This document shows, piece after piece, positions 15,470 through 23,385 of a stretch of 27,939 nucleotides of DNA; positions within the stretch are counted from its first letter, which is position 1; each line of letters begins with the position of its first letter. Source of the stretch: Aquifex sp. (GTDB taxonomy: Bacteria; Aquificota; Aquificia; Aquificales; Aquificaceae); contig WFPV01000179.1 in assembly GCA_015487405.1 (NCBI GenBank), positions 1 through 27,939 of the forward strand, written 5' to 3'. The notes below the pieces were generated by a model. That model saw only the letters and a list, made by a program, of their open reading frames with translations, had not been told where the DNA came from and searched no databases. The position numbers and the translations under genes were made by a program.

Positions 15470-16654
15470 TTATGTTATTTCATCAAGAATTTCCGCGTAA
15501 GAAGGGTGAGAAAAAGAATACCCCAATCGTGCAGCAAAGGTGTTTATTATCTCCGATACTCCGAATCCTAATGCGCAAAGGAAAACAGGTTTTCCGGAAG
15601 AATCGTAACCTACTTTGACAATGCCCCTATCCATTCTCATAAAGTTCTTAGGATTTATTGTTAGAGCCTTGTAATCGTACTTAACCGCTTTTTCTTTATC
15701 TCCAACAAATCCTACCTCGTAAGCTGAAGAAATAATAACTGGAACCCTTGCAGGATTAAATTTCTTGCTTTTCCCATATACTATGTTGTGAAAGACTACT
15801 CTTGCTTTTTCGAAGGCGTAACTTGCTCCCATGGGAGGTACCAGATCACCTACAGCATAAACTCCGGGTATGTTGGTCTCAAGAAAATCATCTACCTCGA
15901 CGAAACCGTTAGATTTCATCTTTACCTCAGGAAATAGATGTGGTGATAAATTTGGTTTTCTTCCTGTAGCTGTAATAACTGTATCTACATGGTCAAAATA
16001 GTTATGCATTATCTCTATTCCCAATTCTTCAAAAAAAGCTTCTAATTTATCAGAAAACACTTCAGGTATTTGGGAAATAGAAGATAAAAGCTTTTCTTTT
16101 ATTGATAAAATTACTTCAAATCCGAAGAAATTTAGTAAGAAAGCTATTTCGCAAGCTGTCGCCCCTTCTCCTTTTATAAGTACTCTTCGACCAAGTTTTA
16201 CCTTTCCGCTTAAGATATCTTCGGGTGATATCCCCTTTTCCTTCTGTTTTGAACCACAGGCTAAAACTATATACTTTCCTCTTAAGTAATGCTTACCCAC
16301 TTTTATTACTTTCTTATCTACTAACTTAGCCTCGCCTTCAATAATTACCAATCCACGCTTTTCTAAAAAATCTTTTGCGGTTTTTCTTAACAAATTAATC
16401 CTTTCCTGAGATTTGTTTATAGCTTCTTCCCAAGTAATAGGAGGTCTATCTTTTTTAAAAATTTTCTCTACAATACTATAGCTTGATGCTATACTGTAAA
16501 GGAAATCCTTAGGTATGCATCCTCTGTTTAAACAGACACCTCCAAATAGATCTTTTTCAACCAAACATACTTTTAAGCCTTTTTGTATTAGAAGTTTTGA
16601 AACTTTATATCCTCCAGGACCACTGCCTATAACTATAACGTCAAAATCTTTCAT
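15470..16654 (-). CDS. Shortened dihydrolipoamide-dehydrogenase-like flavoprotein
   Basis: The 394-residue protein is of the class I pyridine nucleotide-disulfide oxidoreductase family. An FAD-binding GSGPGG lies at 9-14, a redox-active pair in GGVCLNRGCIP (about 38-48), an NAD-site remnant in IKGEGATACEIAF, ATGRKPN, a second FAD motif GVYAVGDL, and a C-terminal HPSYAE like the His-Glu pair of Lpd. Members usually have 450-480 residues. The missing part lies mainly in the NAD-binding domain, where IEIMHN jumps almost directly to VDTVITATG, dropping several strands. It may still act as a disulfide/FAD enzyme with altered cofactor use. It follows the sigma-54 regulator gene in the same direction after 123 bases. 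GGAGGG precedes the ATG. Lipoyl-protein or thiol reduction is the likeliest role. Confidence 0.8.
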   Translation of the reverse strand: MKDFDVIVIGSGPGGYKVSKLLIQKGLKVCLVEKDLFGGVCLNRGCIPKDFLYSIASSYSIVEKIFKKDRPPITWEEAINKSQERINLLRKTAKDFLEKRGLVIIEGEAKLVDKKVIKVGKHYLRGKYIVLACGSKQKEKGISPEDILSGKVKLGRRVLIKGEGATACEIAFLLNFFGFEVILSIKEKLLSSISQIPEVFSDKLEAFFEELGIEIMHNYFDHVDTVITATGRKPNLSPHLFPEVKMKSNGFVEVDDFLETNIPGVYAVGDLVPPMGASYAFEKARVVFHNIVYGKSKKFNPARVPVIISSAYEVGFVGDKEKAVKYDYKALTINPKNFMRMDRGIVKVGYDSSGKPVFLCALGFGVSEIINTFAARLGYSFSHPSYAEILDEIT

Positions 16655-16777
16655 CTATAAACTTCCCTCCGGGCTATTCTAGAATTGTATGTGTTTTAAT
16701 AGTATATAAAATAATTACTCTCTTTTAGCGTATTGTTAGTTACTAGAAGAGTTTCCGCATAGATTGACACTTTAAAT

Positions 16778-18112
16778 CTACTTCAATTTCCTTCTGAGAG
16801 TGATTCTATTAATTCCCAAGAGTTTTGATGCCATAACCTGATTGCCTTTGGTCTCCTTTAGTGCCTCCTCAACTACCAAACGGGATATATAGTCTATAAA
16901 CTTATGATATACATTTCCTGGACTATATTTAATTAATTTTCGTACCTCTTTCCTTACTAAACTTTCTAATTCGCTGGTTACTTCGTTGCTTTCATAATTA
17001 AGTTCAATATCTTTACTTGTTAAAATATGAGAACTACTAAGTGCTAATGCTTTTCTTAAAACATTTTCGAGTTCCCTAACATTCCCTGGCCAAGGATAGT
17101 TTATTATTTTCTCGAGAAATTTATCTGTGTAACCCTTTATTTTTTTCCCCATTTCTTTAGAAAGTTTTCTTAGGATACAGTTTACAAGTTCAGGAAGATC
17201 TTCTTTGCGATCCCTTAAAGGGGGAAGATGTATATGAATAGTTGCTATTCTGTAATAAAGATCTACACGAAATTCTCCTTTTTTTACAAGGTCTTTAATA
17301 TCCTTATTTGTTGCACATATGAGCCTGAAATTAACATTTCTCTCTTTATTGCTACCAAGCCTTCTTATCTTCTTTTCTTGAAGAACTCGCAACAACTTAG
17401 GTTGAATGGAAATGGGCATATCACCAATTTCATCTAGGAACAACACTCCGTGGTTGGCTTTTTCTATTAGACCTTCTTTTGAAGTTGTTGCACCTGTGAA
17501 AGCTCCTTTTTCGTATCCAAAAAGTTCTGCTTCTAAAAGGTTCTCGGGAATAGCAGAACAATTTACTGCTACAAAAGGTCCCTGCCAGCGAGATGAAAGT
17601 CTCCATATAGCTTTAGCAAACAATTCCTTTCCTGTACCACTTTCGCCTGTAATTAAAACGGGAGTATCTACGGAAGCTGCTCTTCCAGCAAGTTTAAGAA
17701 CTTCTTTCATACTCTTATATCCTCCTGCTATGGAACAAAGTTCCTCGCAAAGCTCTCCTTTCAATTCTTCTTCAGGGGCGGGAGGAAGAAATATAATTTT
17801 CTCCCTTTTCCTCGCATTTAGTTCCTCTATAGCTTTTTTAATTATTTGATATGCTTCCTCAGTTTCTATTGGCTTATAAATGACATCGTAAAATCCTAAA
17901 CTTGATAATTTCATCACATAACCAGGAATATTTTTCCCTGTTAAAGCTATTAGGAGATTATCTTCCTTTAGATCAGGGAGAAGAGAAAAACCTAAGCTAT
18001 CTATATCAATTATTATGATTTTTCCTTTTACTTCTTCATCTATATCTTCAACCTTCTGAATTCCATCTATATTTATGGATGGATCATGAGATAGAAGAAT
18101 TACCTGTTTCAT
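16778..18112 (-). CDS. Sigma-54-dependent enhancer-binding regulator (NtrC family)
   Basis: The 444-residue protein has an N-terminal receiver-like domain (1-100), a linker, an AAA+ domain (about 128-365) and a Fis-type helix-turn-helix (about 418-444, NQVMASKLLGINRITLRRKL). The AAA+ part is complete: Walker A GESGTGKE at 156-163, the sigma-54-contacting GAFTGA at 203-208, Walker B LFLDEIGD, and arginine-finger region RDRKEDLP. The receiver keeps the Asp (IIIIDID, 36/38), Thr (ALTG) and Lys-Pro (YKPIE), but the usual acidic pair at the N-terminus is SHDP, so phosphorylation may be altered. It is divergent from the sulfite reductase gene, whose start carries a sigma-54 promoter, so it very probably controls the sulfur operon. 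Confidence 0.92.
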   Translation of the reverse strand: MKQVILLSHDPSINIDGIQKVEDIDEEVKGKIIIIDIDSLGFSLLPDLKEDNLLIALTGKNIPGYVMKLSSLGFYDVIYKPIETEEAYQIIKKAIEELNARKREKIIFLPPAPEEELKGELCEELCSIAGGYKSMKEVLKLAGRAASVDTPVLITGESGTGKELFAKAIWRLSSRWQGPFVAVNCSAIPENLLEAELFGYEKGAFTGATTSKEGLIEKANHGVLFLDEIGDMPISIQPKLLRVLQEKKIRRLGSNKERNVNFRLICATNKDIKDLVKKGEFRVDLYYRIATIHIHLPPLRDRKEDLPELVNCILRKLSKEMGKKIKGYTDKFLEKIINYPWPGNVRELENVLRKALALSSSHILTSKDIELNYESNEVTSELESLVRKEVRKLIKYSPGNVYHKFIDYISRLVVEEALKETKGNQVMASKLLGINRITLRRKLK

Positions 18113-18128
18113 GTATATAAAATATACA
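18112..18128. promoter_or_regulatory. Perfect inverted repeat over the regulator start, possible operator
   Basis: TGTATAT, three A, ATATACA is a perfect 7-base inverted repeat. It covers the first base of the regulator's ATG and its -10 element, a good place for autorepression. It is AT-rich, so chance is possible. Confidence 0.35.
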
Positions 18129-18148
18129 AACTTTGTTTATTTTTTCAA
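18121..18148 (-). promoter_or_regulatory. Putative sigma-70 promoter of the enhancer-binding regulator
   Basis: On the minus strand TTGAAA (18143-18148) is separated by 16 bases from TATATT (18121-18126). The predicted start lies within a few bases of the ATG at 18112, and no ribosome site is visible, suggesting a leaderless message. Confidence 0.4.
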
Positions 18149-18152
18149 CAAA
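18132..18152. promoter_or_regulatory. Candidate upstream activating site for the enhancer-binding protein
   Basis: TTTGTT and AACAAA form an inverted repeat with a nine-base spacer, centred about 60-70 bases upstream of the sigma-54 promoter. Enhancer-binding proteins with Fis-type helix-turn-helix domains bind such dyads. Only one copy was found, so the assignment is tentative. Confidence 0.3.
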
Positions 18153-18201
18153 ATAGGCTGGGATCTTTATACAGTTTAATAGATTTTAGATGGAGTGAAA
18201 T

Positions 18202-18218
18202 TTGGCACGTTGTTTGCA
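18202..18218 (+). promoter_or_regulatory. Sigma-54 promoter of the sulfur-assimilation operon
   Basis: TTGGCACGTTGTTTGCA matches the -24/-12 consensus (TGGCACG, four bases, TTGC) with the required ten bases between the invariant GG and GC. Transcription should begin about 12 bases past the GC, near 18229, only about four bases before the ATG at 18233. The adjacent divergent NtrC-family gene is the obvious activator. Confidence 0.88.
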
Positions 18219-18232
18219 AAATTAACTGTGCC

Positions 18233-20122
18233 ATGGCAAAGGTTGGATGGGAAGAAATTTATAAAAAAAATCCAAGGGAAAGGTTAAAAAAGGAAAAGCA
18301 TCCTTTAGATATAATTTATGAACTTGATAATTTGATAAAAAGGGGTTATGAAGATGTACCAGAAGAGGATTTAGTGAGATTACAGTGGTATGGGTTATAC
18401 CATGACAAACCAAGAGTTGGGACTTTCTTATTGCGTATAAAAATTCCCGCGGGAAAACTTTCTCCCCATCAATTACTTGCAATAGGAAAACTGGCAAAAA
18501 GATTAAATAATTATGCTGAACTAACCACCAGGCAGGATATACAATTACATTACGTAAAACTTCAAGATGTCCCTCAAATTTTAGATGAGCTTAAGAATGC
18601 AGGTTTATTCAAAGTAGGGTCTTGTGGTGATACCGTAAGAAATATAACGTGTTGTCCTGTTGCTGGAGTAGATGAAGAAGAAATCTTTGATGTTAGTGAG
18701 TGTATTGAGAGTCTTTCCAGTTTCTTTTCCAACCCACATAATAGGGAATATTTTGATTTGCCAAGAAAATTTAAAATTACCTTATCCGCGTGCCCGTATC
18801 ACTGTAATTATCCAGAGTTTCATGATCTTGCTTTTGTAGGAACACTGAAAAATGGAAAAGAGGGTTTTGCTGTATGGGTGGGGGGTGGACTGTCTTCTAC
18901 ACCGCGAATAGCAAGGCCCCTAGGAATATTTGTAGAACCGGAACGGGTGCTAGAAGTTGCAAAGGCTGTTATAGATATATGGAGAGAGGATCCAGAAAAC
19001 AGGAAATCTTTTGTAAGAGCCAGAATAAAGTATTTTGTGGATAGAATTGGTGTGGAGAAATTTAGAGATTTGCTCATTGAGCGATTAACTTTTTCTCCGG
19101 AGCTTATGGATAAGGAGCCCAAACCTATAGGAAAAAACTTTCATGAAGGAATAAGGAAACAGAAGCAGGAAGGATTTTATTACATAACCGTACCTATACC
19201 TGTAGGTAGAATTAGTGGTGATCAATTAATTGGGATAGCAGAGCTGGCAGGAGAAAGAAATCTAGAAATAAGACTTTCGCAGAGGCAGAATATTATTCTT
19301 GTAAATGTATTGGAAGAGAGTATAAAGGATGTGGTTAAGGGTTTAGAAAACTTAGGATTTTCACTGAAAGTAAATAAAGCAAGATATTTATCAATAGCTT
19401 GTACAAGTGATCCATTTTGTAATTATTCCGTAGGCTCAGCTAAGGAAACTCTATTGGAAATCTTGGATTATTTAGAGGAAAAATTTGGAGATATAGGGGA
19501 TATACTTATTGGTTCTGACGGTTGTCCTCACGCCTGTTCTCACCACTGGCTTAATGATATAGGACTTCAAGCCACATACATAAGACACCCTGATGGAAGA
19601 GTAGAAAGCGGTTTAAACATAATACTACGAGGCGGATACGGAAAGGAGGTAGGAATAGGAAAAATTCTTGTAAAGAGAGCAACCATAGAAGAGACAAAAA
19701 TTTATTTGGAGAATTTAATAAGAGCTTATAAAGATTCAAGGGTAGATAGTTTTGTTAAATTTGTAAGAAGTTTAAGTGATGAAGAGTTGCTTTCAATAAT
19801 GAAGGGTGAAAAAAAAGATATGGAATGTGAGGAAAAAGGGATAAAGGTTAAAATGATGGGACCCCTAACAAAGCTTACGGGGGGCATTGCGGAGATATGG
19901 ATAGACGCAAAATCTATAACTATAAAAGAGCTTATAGAGAATATTGATAAACTTTATCCTGGATTCAGAAAAAAAATCTTAAATGAAAAAGGTGAAATAA
20001 AGTCAAGTATTAATGTTTTTGTAAATGAAGAAGATATAAAGTTTCTCAAAGGTATTCATACAGAAATAAAGGAAGGTGATGAAGTTCAATTTATACTTGC
20101 GCTTGCAGGAGGTGTGTCATGA
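18233..20122 (+). CDS. Siroheme sulfite reductase fused to a MoaD/ThiS-like domain
   Basis: The 629-residue protein reduces sulfite (or nitrite) to sulfide using siroheme and a 4Fe-4S cluster. Residues 1-515 form the usual doubled reductase fold, with GDTVRNIT...CP near 132-142, and cluster ligands C390-x5-C396 and C431-x3-C435 (GCPHAC). Residues about 535-629 are an extra beta-grasp domain typical of MoaD/ThiS sulfur carriers: KVKMMGPL, TIKELIENIDKLYPGF, INVFVNEEDI, EGDEVQFILALAGG. It ends GGVS rather than a bare GG. Neighbours (CysH, ATP sulfurylase) point to sulfite as substrate. No ribosome site precedes the ATG, which lies about four bases after the predicted sigma-54 start. Sulfide delivery to a carrier domain is inference. 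Confidence 0.9.
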   Translation: MAKVGWEEIYKKNPRERLKKEKHPLDIIYELDNLIKRGYEDVPEEDLVRLQWYGLYHDKPRVGTFLLRIKIPAGKLSPHQLLAIGKLAKRLNNYAELTTRQDIQLHYVKLQDVPQILDELKNAGLFKVGSCGDTVRNITCCPVAGVDEEEIFDVSECIESLSSFFSNPHNREYFDLPRKFKITLSACPYHCNYPEFHDLAFVGTLKNGKEGFAVWVGGGLSSTPRIARPLGIFVEPERVLEVAKAVIDIWREDPENRKSFVRARIKYFVDRIGVEKFRDLLIERLTFSPELMDKEPKPIGKNFHEGIRKQKQEGFYYITVPIPVGRISGDQLIGIAELAGERNLEIRLSQRQNIILVNVLEESIKDVVKGLENLGFSLKVNKARYLSIACTSDPFCNYSVGSAKETLLEILDYLEEKFGDIGDILIGSDGCPHACSHHWLNDIGLQATYIRHPDGRVESGLNIILRGGYGKEVGIGKILVKRATIEETKIYLENLIRAYKDSRVDSFVKFVRSLSDEELLSIMKGEKKDMECEEKGIKVKMMGPLTKLTGGIAEIWIDAKSITIKELIENIDKLYPGFRKKILNEKGEIKSSINVFVNEEDIKFLKGIHTEIKEGDEVQFILALAGGVS

Positions 20123-20922
20123 GGTTTGATGAGATTGAAATCCACGAGCTTGCTATTGATTATGAAGATCGTTCAGCTGAGGAAGTTGTTGCTTGGGCTA
20201 TTGAAAATTTCCATCCCAAGCTCTACATAGCGTGGAGTGGGCAAGTTGAAGATATGGTACTTCTCGATATGGCGTGGAGAATTAATCCCCAGGTAAGAGT
20301 GTTTACCGTCGATACGGGAAGACTGCATGAGGAAACCTATGCCTTAATTGAGGAAGTAGAGAAGATATACGGAATAAAGATTGAAGTTTTCTTCCCAAAT
20401 CATAAGGAAGTGGAGGATATGGTTAAAAAGTTCGGAGTAAACCTCTTTTACAAAAGTGTAGAGCTTAGACACTTATGTTGCCATGTGAGAAAAGTTAGAC
20501 CCTTAGTAAGGGCTTTAGGGCAAGTAGAAGCATGGATAACTGGACTTAGGAGGGAGCAATGGGCTAGCAGGCATAACATAATGAAAATAGAGGTAGATCA
20601 TGACCATGGGCAAATAGTGAAAGTGAATCCTCTCGCAGATTGGACTGAAAAAGATGTTTGGAACTACATAAGGGAGAAAGGAGTTCCTTACAACAAGCTG
20701 TACGAGAAAGGGTACAGAAGCATAGGATGTGCTCCTTGCACAAGGCCCATAGCCCCCTTTGAAAATCCAAGAGCTGGGCGATGGTGGTGGGAGAAGAATG
20801 CTCCAAAAGAATGTGGAATGCATTGCAGTATAGAAACGGGGGGTTTTGAAAAAATAGCTGACAAAATTCTGGAGGAGTTGGAAGATGGCAATAAATATAC
20901 CAGTAAAGGTGAAAATGGATGA
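20119..20922 (+). CDS. cysH: Fe-S adenylyl-sulfate (APS/PAPS) reductase
   Basis: The 267-residue protein reduces activated sulfate to sulfite. An ATP-pyrophosphatase-like N-terminal fold shows AWSGQVEDMV and VDTGRLHEETY. The cysteine pairs CC at 120-121 and C204-x2-C207 are the 4Fe-4S ligands of the plant/bacterial APS reductase branch. The catalytic cysteine sits in ECGMH (C232). TGLRREQW is the conserved substrate-binding segment. With Fe-S ligands present and no APS kinase in the window, APS is the likelier substrate. The ATG overlaps the reductase TGA (ATGA) and follows AGGAGGTG, so the two are translationally coupled. Electrons would come from thioredoxin or glutaredoxin. Confidence 0.93.
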   Translation: MRFDEIEIHELAIDYEDRSAEEVVAWAIENFHPKLYIAWSGQVEDMVLLDMAWRINPQVRVFTVDTGRLHEETYALIEEVEKIYGIKIEVFFPNHKEVEDMVKKFGVNLFYKSVELRHLCCHVRKVRPLVRALGQVEAWITGLRREQWASRHNIMKIEVDHDHGQIVKVNPLADWTEKDVWNYIREKGVPYNKLYEKGYRSIGCAPCTRPIAPFENPRAGRWWWEKNAPKECGMHCSIETGGFEKIADKILEELEDGNKYTSKGENG

Positions 20923-21181
20923 GCTTCAAAGAGTTCTTAAGAAAAGAGGTTGGGAAGAAGGATTCTTTAACGGAAAGAAAGCGTTTATAAAGCACAATAA
21001 GTTCTGGTTATGGGTAGCTGTTAGTGATGAAGATCGACTTGTGTTTATCTCTTTTCCTGTTGAAGAGAATTCCCGTTTACATTCCCGGGGAATACAACTG
21101 TTAAAAAATGAAATAGAAGCCTTGGGAAGAGCTTTAGGCTTTACTCTACCAAAAGAGGTAGTACTGTGGAATTCATTATAG
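20885..21181 (+). CDS. Small unknown protein in the sulfur operon
   Basis: This 98-residue product has no signal peptide, cysteine or recognised motif. It has a helix DELQRVLKKRGWEEGFF, a strand KFWLWVAVSDEDRLVFISFPVEE, then a helix LLKNEIEALGRALGFTL. It resembles a compact alpha/beta fold of unknown function. Two starts are possible: 20885 (after GGAGGAG, 38-base overlap with CysH) and 20915 (after AAAGGTG, 8-base overlap). Its end overlaps the permease start by 16 bases. Tight overlap on both sides argues for a real, co-regulated gene, perhaps an accessory to sulfate activation or reduction. Confidence 0.7.
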   Translation: MAINIPVKVKMDELQRVLKKRGWEEGFFNGKKAFIKHNKFWLWVAVSDEDRLVFISFPVEENSRLHSRGIQLLKNEIEALGRALGFTLPKEVVLWNSL

Positions 21182-21915
21182 GGTTCTTTATATCTTTTCT
21201 TATAGGGTTAACGGGAGTAGGAGCAGGAATTCTTACTACACCATTACTTATAGTTTTATTAGGCTTAGAATCAGCAGTTGCGGTAGGAACTGCTCTTATT
21301 TTTGCTACCGTGATTAAAGGGTACGCTGGACTTTTATATTTCCTACAAGGATTATATGATAAGAAAATTTTATTCTATCTCTGTATTGGAGGTATTCCGG
21401 GAGCTATACTTGGCTCTCTTGGTGTGAGTTATATAGGAATAGATAAAAATACAATGATGATAATTCTTGGTAGTTTAGTTTCTATAACTGCGCTAATGAA
21501 CCTTTATTTTTCTTTAAAAGGGCTAAAAGTTTTCAAATTAAGTGGAAAAAATGTAAAATATTTATTGCCTTTTTTTGCTTTTCTTATCGGTTTAGAAGTT
21601 GGTTTTAGCTCTATAGGTTCAGGGGTTTTGGTTGAACTCCTTTTGCTTAGTACCACAACTATGAATGTTTCCTTGGTTGTTGGAACAAGTCTTGTATTTG
21701 GTTTTTTTGCTTCATTGGTAGGTGGAGCTGTTCACTTTTCTTTAGGAAATGTAGATGAAAATGTGCTCGTAGGTCTAATTACTGGAGGGATATTGGGTGC
21801 TTTTATAGCTTTAAAGATGCTTAAATTTTTACCTCAGAAAAAATTAAGATACGCTTTATTAATATTTTTAATATTTATTGGGGGAATGCTCGTAAAAAGG
21901 GGAATTCAAGGATAA
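21166..21915 (+). CDS. TauE/SafE-family permease
   Basis: The 249-residue membrane protein has about eight hydrophobic segments arranged as two related halves. Each half has the family-type G-x-G-x-G start (IGLTGVGAGILTTPLL and SSIGSGVLVELLLL), consistent with TauE/SafE (DUF81) transporters. These move sulfite, sulfoacetate or other sulfur anions. The start is GTG at 21166, seven bases after GAGGT and overlapping the preceding gene. Position between CysH and ATP sulfurylase suggests uptake or release of sulfate or sulfite; direction cannot be read from sequence. Confidence 0.88.
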   Translation: MEFIIGFFISFLIGLTGVGAGILTTPLLIVLLGLESAVAVGTALIFATVIKGYAGLLYFLQGLYDKKILFYLCIGGIPGAILGSLGVSYIGIDKNTMMIILGSLVSITALMNLYFSLKGLKVFKLSGKNVKYLLPFFAFLIGLEVGFSSIGSGVLVELLLLSTTTMNVSLVVGTSLVFGFFASLVGGAVHFSLGNVDENVLVGLITGGILGAFIALKMLKFLPQKKLRYALLIFLIFIGGMLVKRGIQG

Positions 21916-21930
21916 AAGGAGGTAGATAAA

Positions 21931-23079
21931 ATGATACAGCCACATGGAGGGACATTGGTAAGCAAGATCATTCCCGAAAAGGAAAAGCAATTAATTCTTG
22001 AAGACCTGCATCTGTATCCTTTCTTGGAAGTAGATGAGGATGCTCTTATGGATGTGGAAAATATAGCTACGGGTGTTTTTAGTCCGTTAAAAGGTTTTAT
22101 GGTTGAGGAAGAGCTACTCTCCGTTGCTCACAGTATGCAGCTCCCAGATGGAACTGTTTGGAGCATCCCTATTCTACTTCAATTCAGGGAGAAACCTTCA
22201 GTATCTGCAGGGGATAGAGTTCTTCTAAAGGATTCACAGGGTGTTTTTAGAGCTGTAATGGATATAAAAGAGATTTATAAGATAGATTTACCGAAGGTAG
22301 CACGGCTTGTATGGGGTACGGATTCAGAAGAACATCCCGGAGTGAAGCATTTTTATTCTAAAGGTGAATGGTGTGTAGGAGGAGAAGTATGGTTATTAAA
22401 AGAAGCTGATATTCCCTTCAGAGATTGGATACTTAATCCTGAAGATACAAGGAGAATATTTGAATACCGGGGCTGGAAAACAATAGTAGGTTTTCAAACA
22501 AGGAACGCTCCTCATAGAGCACATGAATATCTCCAAAGGCTTGGCTTAGAGATAGGAGATGGACTCTTTATAAATCCAGTACTTGGTTGGAAGAAATCTG
22601 ACGATTTTAGTTCAGAGACTGTTCTAAAAGCTTATCAACTTTTAATCAATAATTACTACCCAAGAAATAGAGTTATTTTATCCGGGCTTGCTACATCTAT
22701 GAGGTATGCGGGACCGCGCGAAGCAGTTTTCCACGCAATTATAAGAAAAAACTTCGGATGTACTCATTTTGTTGTAGGGAGAGATCATGCAGGTGTGGGA
22801 AATTTTTACGATCCTTATGCGGCACACAGGATATTTGACTCTCTGCCTGGAGATATAGGTATAGAAATAATAAAGGTTTCAGCAGTATTTTATTGTTCCT
22901 TATGTGAGTGTATGGCTTCAGACAAAAGTTGTGGACACTCAAAAGAACATAGAATATACGTGAGCATGACAGAAATACGAAAAGCCTTAAGAAATGGTAA
23001 ACTACCACCGCAATATATACTTCGCCCAGATATAGCTGAGTTACTGATGAAGAGTTACCAAGTGACAGGCGCACGATAA
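21931..23079 (+). CDS. sat: ATP sulfurylase (sulfate adenylyltransferase)
   Basis: The 382-residue enzyme is of the single-polypeptide Sat type and forms APS from ATP and sulfate. Catalytic motifs are QTRNAPHRAH (189-198) and GRDHAGVG (283-290), with MRYAGPREA between. The cluster C322-x2-C325-x-C327, C334 and H336 resembles the metal-binding site seen in thermophile and dissimilatory-type ATP sulfurylases. There is no APS-kinase domain, unlike the fused enzyme known from Aquifex. AAAGGAGGT precedes the ATG, 15 bases after the permease stop. It closes the sulfur operon. Family members also run in reverse during sulfur oxidation, but the company of CysH and sulfite reductase favours assimilation. 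Confidence 0.95.
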   Translation: MIQPHGGTLVSKIIPEKEKQLILEDLHLYPFLEVDEDALMDVENIATGVFSPLKGFMVEEELLSVAHSMQLPDGTVWSIPILLQFREKPSVSAGDRVLLKDSQGVFRAVMDIKEIYKIDLPKVARLVWGTDSEEHPGVKHFYSKGEWCVGGEVWLLKEADIPFRDWILNPEDTRRIFEYRGWKTIVGFQTRNAPHRAHEYLQRLGLEIGDGLFINPVLGWKKSDDFSSETVLKAYQLLINNYYPRNRVILSGLATSMRYAGPREAVFHAIIRKNFGCTHFVVGRDHAGVGNFYDPYAAHRIFDSLPGDIGIEIIKVSAVFYCSLCECMASDKSCGHSKEHRIYVSMTEIRKALRNGKLPPQYILRPDIAELLMKSYQVTGAR

Positions 23080-23162
23080 AAATGTCTTTTTCCAAGGGAA
23101 AAGGCAAAATGAAGGAAAAACATCGGGTTAAGAAGTTTGAAAAATAAGAATATAGTTAGATG

Positions 23163-23335
23163 AGGAGAATGCAAAGATAAAATGGAGAAAACAAACATAT
23201 GGGCTTGTTGAGGAGTTAGTTTTGTATTTTAATGGATTGTCCTTCAAAATGTATAGTTGAGACAAAAAGGTATTCAAGAACTACAAACGTCAGAAATCAG
23301 TAATTAGCTCGTCAGGAAAATCTAAGACATCCAGA
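23163..23335 (+). pseudogene. Possible decayed transposase fragment
   Basis: One plus frame reads K-W-R-K-Q-T-Y-G-L-V-E-E-L-V-L-Y-F-N-G-L-S-F-K and then a stop, continuing in the same frame with basic residues. The string LVEELVLYFNGLSF resembles the helix-turn-helix start seen in several DDE transposase families (LYL-x-GLSFR). There is no start, no catalytic acid and no terminal repeat, so this is a weak call. Confidence 0.25.
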
Positions 23336-23356
23336 GGTATAAACTTCTTTTTTTCC

Positions 23357-23385
23357 TTTACTGCTTTTAGTTTTATATGTTATAT
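23357..23385 (+). promoter_or_regulatory. Weak promoter candidate for bioD
   Basis: TTTACT (23357-23362) and TTATAT (23380-23385) are 17 bases apart. The start site would fall near 23392, so the upstream ATG at 23384 lies within the -10 region. This supports starting BioD at 23396 or 23405. Confidence 0.25.

Noticed and set aside
18233..20122. Dissimilatory DsrAB-type sulfite reductase
   Set aside because: It is a single polypeptide with the assimilatory doubled fold and no DsrB, DsrC or ferredoxin domain.
23084..23103. Terminator after sat
   Set aside because: The stem is short with a G-T pair and is followed by CAAAATG rather than a T-run.
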